DNA of 64,000 bases from Butyrivibrio sp. (GTDB taxonomy: Bacteria; Bacillota; Clostridia; Lachnospirales; Lachnospiraceae). Positions 62,598-64,000 of this stretch are shown here, piece by piece (positions within the stretch are counted from its first letter, which is position 1; every line of letters starts with the position of its first letter). The position numbers were made by a program, and so were the translations under genes. Where the stretch lies: the NCBI GenBank assembly GCA_022486625.1, contig JAKVKH010000015.1, positions 1-64,000 on the forward strand. The letters run 5' to 3'. The notes under the pieces are model-generated. The model saw only the letters and a list, made by a program, of their open reading frames with translations, was not told the origin of the DNA and searched no databases.

Positions 62598-63529
62598 TGA
62601 GTATCACAACATATCTCGGCCTTATGATTAATGCAATGCTGGTGTGTACACCGCCTCTTTTACTGGCAGCACTCGGGTCCTGCTTTTCTGAGCGCAGTGG
62701 TGTCATCAATATCGGTATTGAAGGAATGATGACCATCGGTGCATTCGTTGGCGCTGTTGTTGCATATTACACCGGAAACGGCTGGCTCGGTTTCTTGTGC
62801 GGCGGTCTTTCAGGCGCAGCATTCGGCGTACTGCATGCCGTACTGTGTATTACCTATAATGCGGATCAGACCATCGCCGGTACAGCCATTAACTTTATCG
62901 GACCTGGTCTTGCAGTGTTCCTCTGCAAGGCAATGTTTGACAATTCCTCAGATTCTCCGTCGCTGGATCCGGCCAGCAAACTTCCCAAGATGTTTGAGGG
63001 AGCCTTCCCGGCAGGTTCTTTTGGATATAATGTAATTTCCACATATTCTGCAGCGTATCTCAGCTTTGTACTGGTTATTCTTATATGGTTTATTTTCTTC
63101 AAAACCAGATTCGGAATGAAGCTGCGTGCAGCCGGTGAGCATCCGGAGGCATGTGAAACGCTGGGTATCAATGTGCGTAGAGTACGTTATATCTGTGTGA
63201 TTACTTCCGGTTTTCTTGCCGGGCTTGGCGGAGCATTTGTTACGCTTTCCACTGTAAGCCAGTTCCGACCGAGTGTTATTGTGGGACAGGGATTTATTGC
63301 GATCGCCGCTGTTATCTTTGGCAAGTTCAATCCGCAGGGGGCACTGGTTGGATGTCTGATTTTCGGATTCTGTAACGGACTTAAGTCATTGATTGGACAG
63401 AACAATGTTGTTTCTCCGAATATCATATCCATGATTCCTTACATTGTGACAATCCTTGCACTTGTTCTTTTTGTCGGCAAGTCGAGAGTTCCTGCTGCAA
63501 ATGGTAAGCCATTTATCAAGTCTAAATAA
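62597..63529 (+). CDS. Nucleoside ABC transporter permease 2
   Basis: 310 aa with about nine helices. It has the loop SERSGVINIGIEGMMTIGAF, LRAAGEHPEACETLGI and SGFLAGLGGAFVTLS. It pairs with permease 1 to form the channel. It ends the operon; a terminator-like stem overlaps the rplS promoter just downstream. Confidence 0.94.
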   Translation: MSITTYLGLMINAMLVCTPPLLLAALGSCFSERSGVINIGIEGMMTIGAFVGAVVAYYTGNGWLGFLCGGLSGAAFGVLHAVLCITYNADQTIAGTAINFIGPGLAVFLCKAMFDNSSDSPSLDPASKLPKMFEGAFPAGSFGYNVISTYSAAYLSFVLVILIWFIFFKTRFGMKLRAAGEHPEACETLGINVRRVRYICVITSGFLAGLGGAFVTLSTVSQFRPSVIVGQGFIAIAAVIFGKFNPQGALVGCLIFGFCNGLKSLIGQNNVVSPNIISMIPYIVTILALVLFVGKSRVPAANGKPFIKSK

Positions 63530-63553
63530 TCCGGGTCAGCACGGATTTGTGAA

Positions 63554-63598
63554 GGACCGGATCGTCAATACAAAATACTTGACTGTCCGGCCTTTTCT
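63554..63598 (+). terminator. Terminator-like stem overlapping the rplS promoter
   Basis: AAGG-A-CCGGA and TCCGG-CCTT pair with a bulged A around a 24-base loop and run into TTTCT. Weak, but it is the only candidate end for the transporter operon. Confidence 0.45.
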
Positions 63599-63608
63599 AT
63601 GGTATATT
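63579..63608 (+). promoter_or_regulatory. Promoter of rplS
   Basis: TTGACT, 18 bases, TATATT, about 80 bases before rplS. The leader (63616-63680) can fold with GACG/CGTC outside and CTGT/ACAG inside, like a ribosomal leader, but it matches no motif that I know. Confidence 0.68.
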
Positions 63609-63686
63609 ATAATGCGTTGTGATTATAGACGGTCCTCTGTTACTGATTACAGGTATTAAGAACGTCCATCGAATAGGAGAAAAGAT

Positions 63687-64000
63687 ATGGGAACAATTAT
63701 TGAAGACATCGAAAAAGAGCAGTTAAACGCAAACGCACCTGAGTTCAACACTGGCGATACAGTTAAGGTATACGCTAAGATCAAAGAAGGAAACCGTGAA
63801 AGAGTACAGGTTTTCGAAGGAACAGTAAAGAAGATTCAGGGTGGTGCTAGCCGTGTAACCTTCACAGTAAGAAAAGAAGCTTACGGTGTCGGTGTTGAAA
63901 AGACATGGCCTCTTCATTCCCCTCTTGTTGAGAAGGTTGAAGTAGTAAGACATGGTCGTGTAAGAAGAGCTAAGCTGAATTACCTTAAGGGTCTGACAGG
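63687..64000 (+). CDS. rplS: 50S ribosomal protein L19, partial at window end
   Basis: At least 104 residues, running off the right edge. Marks: start [52 protein letters not shown] and the [13 protein letters not shown] tail. Only about ten residues should be missing. L19 lies at the 30S-50S interface. It usually follows trmD; here it is 21 kb from trmD-rimM and has its own promoter. AGGAGA precedes the ATG. Confidence 0.96.
   Translation, partial: MGTIIEDIEKEQLNANAPEFNTGDTVKVYAKIKEGNRERVQVFEGTVKKIQGGASRVTFTVRKEAYGVGVEKTWPLHSPLVEKVEVVRHGRVRRAKLNYLKGLT

Noticed and set aside
1-64000. CRISPR arrays, transposases, integrases, attachment sites
   Set aside because: Read through all intergenic stretches; no regularly spaced repeats or mobile-element proteins were found.

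Overview
The window is chromosomal DNA of a low-to-moderate-GC Firmicute, most likely a Lachnospiraceae-type Clostridium relative. The evidence is the gene content (rnc-smc-ftsY, ylxM-ffh-rpsP-khpA, LytTR regulators, PnrA/BMP lipoprotein, pta-ackA), strong AGGAGG-type ribosome binding sites, frequent 1-4 base stop/start overlaps, and an L32 protein of the four-cysteine type that begins MSICPKNKSSK. No insertion sequence, prophage, CRISPR array or rRNA was seen.

Layout. (1) 1-6.4 kb: a DarT-like ADP-ribosyltransferase at the left edge, a membrane diguanylate cyclase, a LytTR response regulator with its AgrC-like kinase, a small Cys-motif protein and a VanZ-like protein. (2) 6.6-14.5 kb: a Gram-positive exosortase (XrtG) locus. 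It holds one secreted Firmicu-CTERM substrate, XrtG with its Cys-Arg-His triad, an associated glycosyltransferase, an unknown membrane protein, a pterin-synthase-like protein and a large PTPS-related membrane protein. A GGDEF/EAL protein with an intact EAL half follows. (3) 17-23.7 kb: a compact five-gene set (aldolase/MptE-like/HAD fusion, ThDP enzyme, LicD, 2-hydroxyacid dehydrogenase, IspD-like cytidylyltransferase). It looks like a pathway that makes a CDP-activated small alcohol and transfers it to a glycan. (4) 23.8-42.6 kb: mostly housekeeping genes: tRNA-Ala(CGC), tmcAL, pta-ackA, rpmF-plsX-acpP, rnc-smc-ftsY, an inserted group ilvA-yitT-GH25-araC, then ylxM-ffh-rpsP-khpA-trmD-rimM. 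(5) 42.6-43.6 kb: an adenosine deaminase-type gene on the minus strand. (6) 43.8-55.1 kb: a ten-gene surface-polymer locus with a processive GT2 synthase, a membrane-anchored bactofilin-like/LRR protein, a DHHW-like protein, a VTC-domain protein, DUF4956, CotH kinase, a glycosidase-like protein and a metallophosphatase. (7) 55.3-63.5 kb: nucleoside uptake and breakdown: uridine phosphorylase, BMP lipoprotein, the YjjI/YjjW glycyl-radical pair and a three-gene nucleoside ABC transporter. (8) 63.7 kb to the end: rplS, cut by the window edge.

How it fits together. Three separate loci (2, 3, 6) handle envelope or extracellular glycans, and two cyclic-di-GMP enzymes lie near the first. The nucleoside genes (5 and 7) flank the polymer locus. 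The usual ribosomal/SRP gene order is interrupted twice: between ftsY and ylxM, and between rimM and rplS. All functions are inferred from sequence motifs read by eye; no database search was run.
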